A DNA stretch of 16,311 nucleotides from JAGQTE01 sp964648005 (GTDB lineage: Bacteria; Actinomycetota; Acidimicrobiia; Acidimicrobiales; Acidimicrobilacustridaceae): NCBI GenBank assembly GCA_964648005.1, contig CAZYKR010000074.1:1-16311 (forward strand), given 5' to 3'. Positions within the stretch are counted from its first letter, which is position 1. Each line of letters begins with the position of its first letter. This document shows positions 15,374-16,311 of this stretch, in pieces. Made by a program: the position numbers and the translations under genes. The notes beneath the pieces are model-generated. The model did no database searches. It saw only the letters and a list, made by a program, of their open reading frames with translations, and had not been told where the DNA came from.

Positions 15374-16311
15374 ATGACCGCAACCACCGAGCTGCGCGCC
15401 GGCCTGATCGGGCCGGGCGGCCCGTTCGAAGTCGTGCGTGAGGCCGTCGACGGGGTCGAGGTGCCGGTGTACCGGGACCGCCTCCCCAACCTGCGCACCG
15501 TCGCCGAGCTCTCCGCCGGGCGCGGCGAAGATCCGGAGCGGCCGTTCCTCGTCCACGGCGACCGCCGCATCGGCTTCGGTGAGTTCTTCGCCTTGGCCAA
15601 CGCCATGTCCGGCGCGCTCGTCGACCAGGTGGGCTTCGCCCACGGCGACCGGGTGGCGGTGCTGTCGGCGAACAACCCGGAGTGGTGCATCAGCTTCTGG
15701 GGCACGGTCAACGCCGGTGGCGTGCTCGTGGGCCTCAACGGATGGTGGAAGACCGACGAGATCGTCTACGGCCTGCAGGACTCCGGCGCCACGGTGCTCG
15801 TGGCCGACGCCAAGCGCTTCGAGCGCATCGCCGCGCACCTCGACGACTGCCCCGAGGTGCGCGCCGGCTACCTGATCGACGTCGACCCGTCGGAGACGGC
15901 CGCCGCCGGCGATGCACGGGTCCGCCCGTTCGCAGAGCTGATCGCCACGCCGACGGCCACGTTCCCCACCACGCCGATCACCGAGGACGACTACGCCGTC
16001 ATCTTCTACACCTCCGGCACGACCGGTCGCCCCAAGGGCGCCATCTCCTCGCACCGCAACATGGTGGCGAACCTGCAGAACACCATCTTCAACACGGCAC
16101 TGACGGCGTTGGTGGAGGCCGACCGACCACGGCCCGACGGCGAGGAGACCCCGGCGTCTCCGGGCGGCCCGGCGCCGCAGACGGTGGCGTTGCTCACCTC
16201 GCCGTTGTTCCACGTCGCCGGGTGCCACTCGAGCCTCGTCGTCGGGACGCTCGGCGGGGTGCGTCTCGTCATCCCCGAAGGACGCTTCGATCCGGCGCAC
16301 GCGCTCGAGCT
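15374..16311 (+). CDS. Acyl-CoA synthetase-like AMP-binding enzyme, N-terminal part
   Basis: This is a class I adenylate-forming enzyme that should activate a carboxylic acid, probably a fatty acid, as acyl-AMP and then acyl-CoA. 312 codons are visible and the gene runs off the window; full members have about 500-560. Seen: FLVHGDRRIGFGEF, VAVLSANNPEWCISFWG, LVGLNGWWKTDEI, and the phosphate-binding loop YTSGTTGRPKG at 212-222. SPLFHVAGCHSS follows, after a short Pro/Gly-rich insertion (about residues 250-270). The acid-binding and C-terminal domains are outside the window, so the substrate cannot be judged. The ATG at 15374 is preceded by GGGGGGA. It starts 67 nt after serC across a hairpin and may have its own promoter. 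Confidence 0.9.
   Translation, partial: MTATTELRAGLIGPGGPFEVVREAVDGVEVPVYRDRLPNLRTVAELSAGRGEDPERPFLVHGDRRIGFGEFFALANAMSGALVDQVGFAHGDRVAVLSANNPEWCISFWGTVNAGGVLVGLNGWWKTDEIVYGLQDSGATVLVADAKRFERIAAHLDDCPEVRAGYLIDVDPSETAAAGDARVRPFAELIATPTATFPTTPITEDDYAVIFYTSGTTGRPKGAISSHRNMVANLQNTIFNTALTALVEADRPRPDGEETPASPGGPAPQTVALLTSPLFHVAGCHSSLVVGTLGGVRLVIPEGRFDPAHALE

Overview
The window is very GC-rich, with strong third-position GC, several GTG starts, a mycobacterial-type SerC, an IclR regulator next to leuCD, and secreted proteins carrying Thr/Pro-rich linkers. This points to an actinobacterium. An uncultured Acidimicrobiia-like lineage is my best guess, but that is inference. A 10-N gap at 7492-7501, preceded by a 21-G homopolymer, shows that this is a scaffold, probably of a draft or metagenome assembly.

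Layout. 1-592 (-) is an IclR-family regulator (NdgR/LtbR type) cut by the window start. It is divergent from leuC-leuD (659-2679, +), the two subunits of isopropylmalate isomerase. The short divergent spacer holds promoter-like boxes on both strands and a set of GAGAT/ATCTC half-sites that look like an operator. 2728-4752 (-) is a four-PAS diguanylate cyclase that converges on leuD over a hairpin. It is divergent from 4977-7376 (+), a large predicted lipoprotein of the secreted beta-propeller family. The assembly gap follows.

From 7504 to 14022 everything is on the minus strand. In transcription order it holds a small secreted protein, an S9 prolyl-oligopeptidase-type peptidase, a small C-terminally membrane-anchored protein, serA, a leucine-rich leader peptide with an intrinsic terminator, and leuA. 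14179-15306 (+) is serC. 15374 to the end (+) is the N-terminal part of an acyl-CoA-synthetase-like adenylate-forming enzyme.

How the genes fit together. Most of the window is amino-acid biosynthesis: leuA, leuC and leuD for leucine, serA and serC for serine. The leucine genes appear to be controlled in two ways. One is the IclR-type regulator acting at the leuC promoter region. The other is ribosome-mediated attenuation ahead of leuA: the 13-codon leader has five Leu codons and is followed by a GC hairpin with a U-rich tail. The leuA leader is the most interesting structure here. I did not find a phage, CRISPR, toxin-antitoxin, insertion sequence or other clearly new system, and found no tRNA or rRNA gene.
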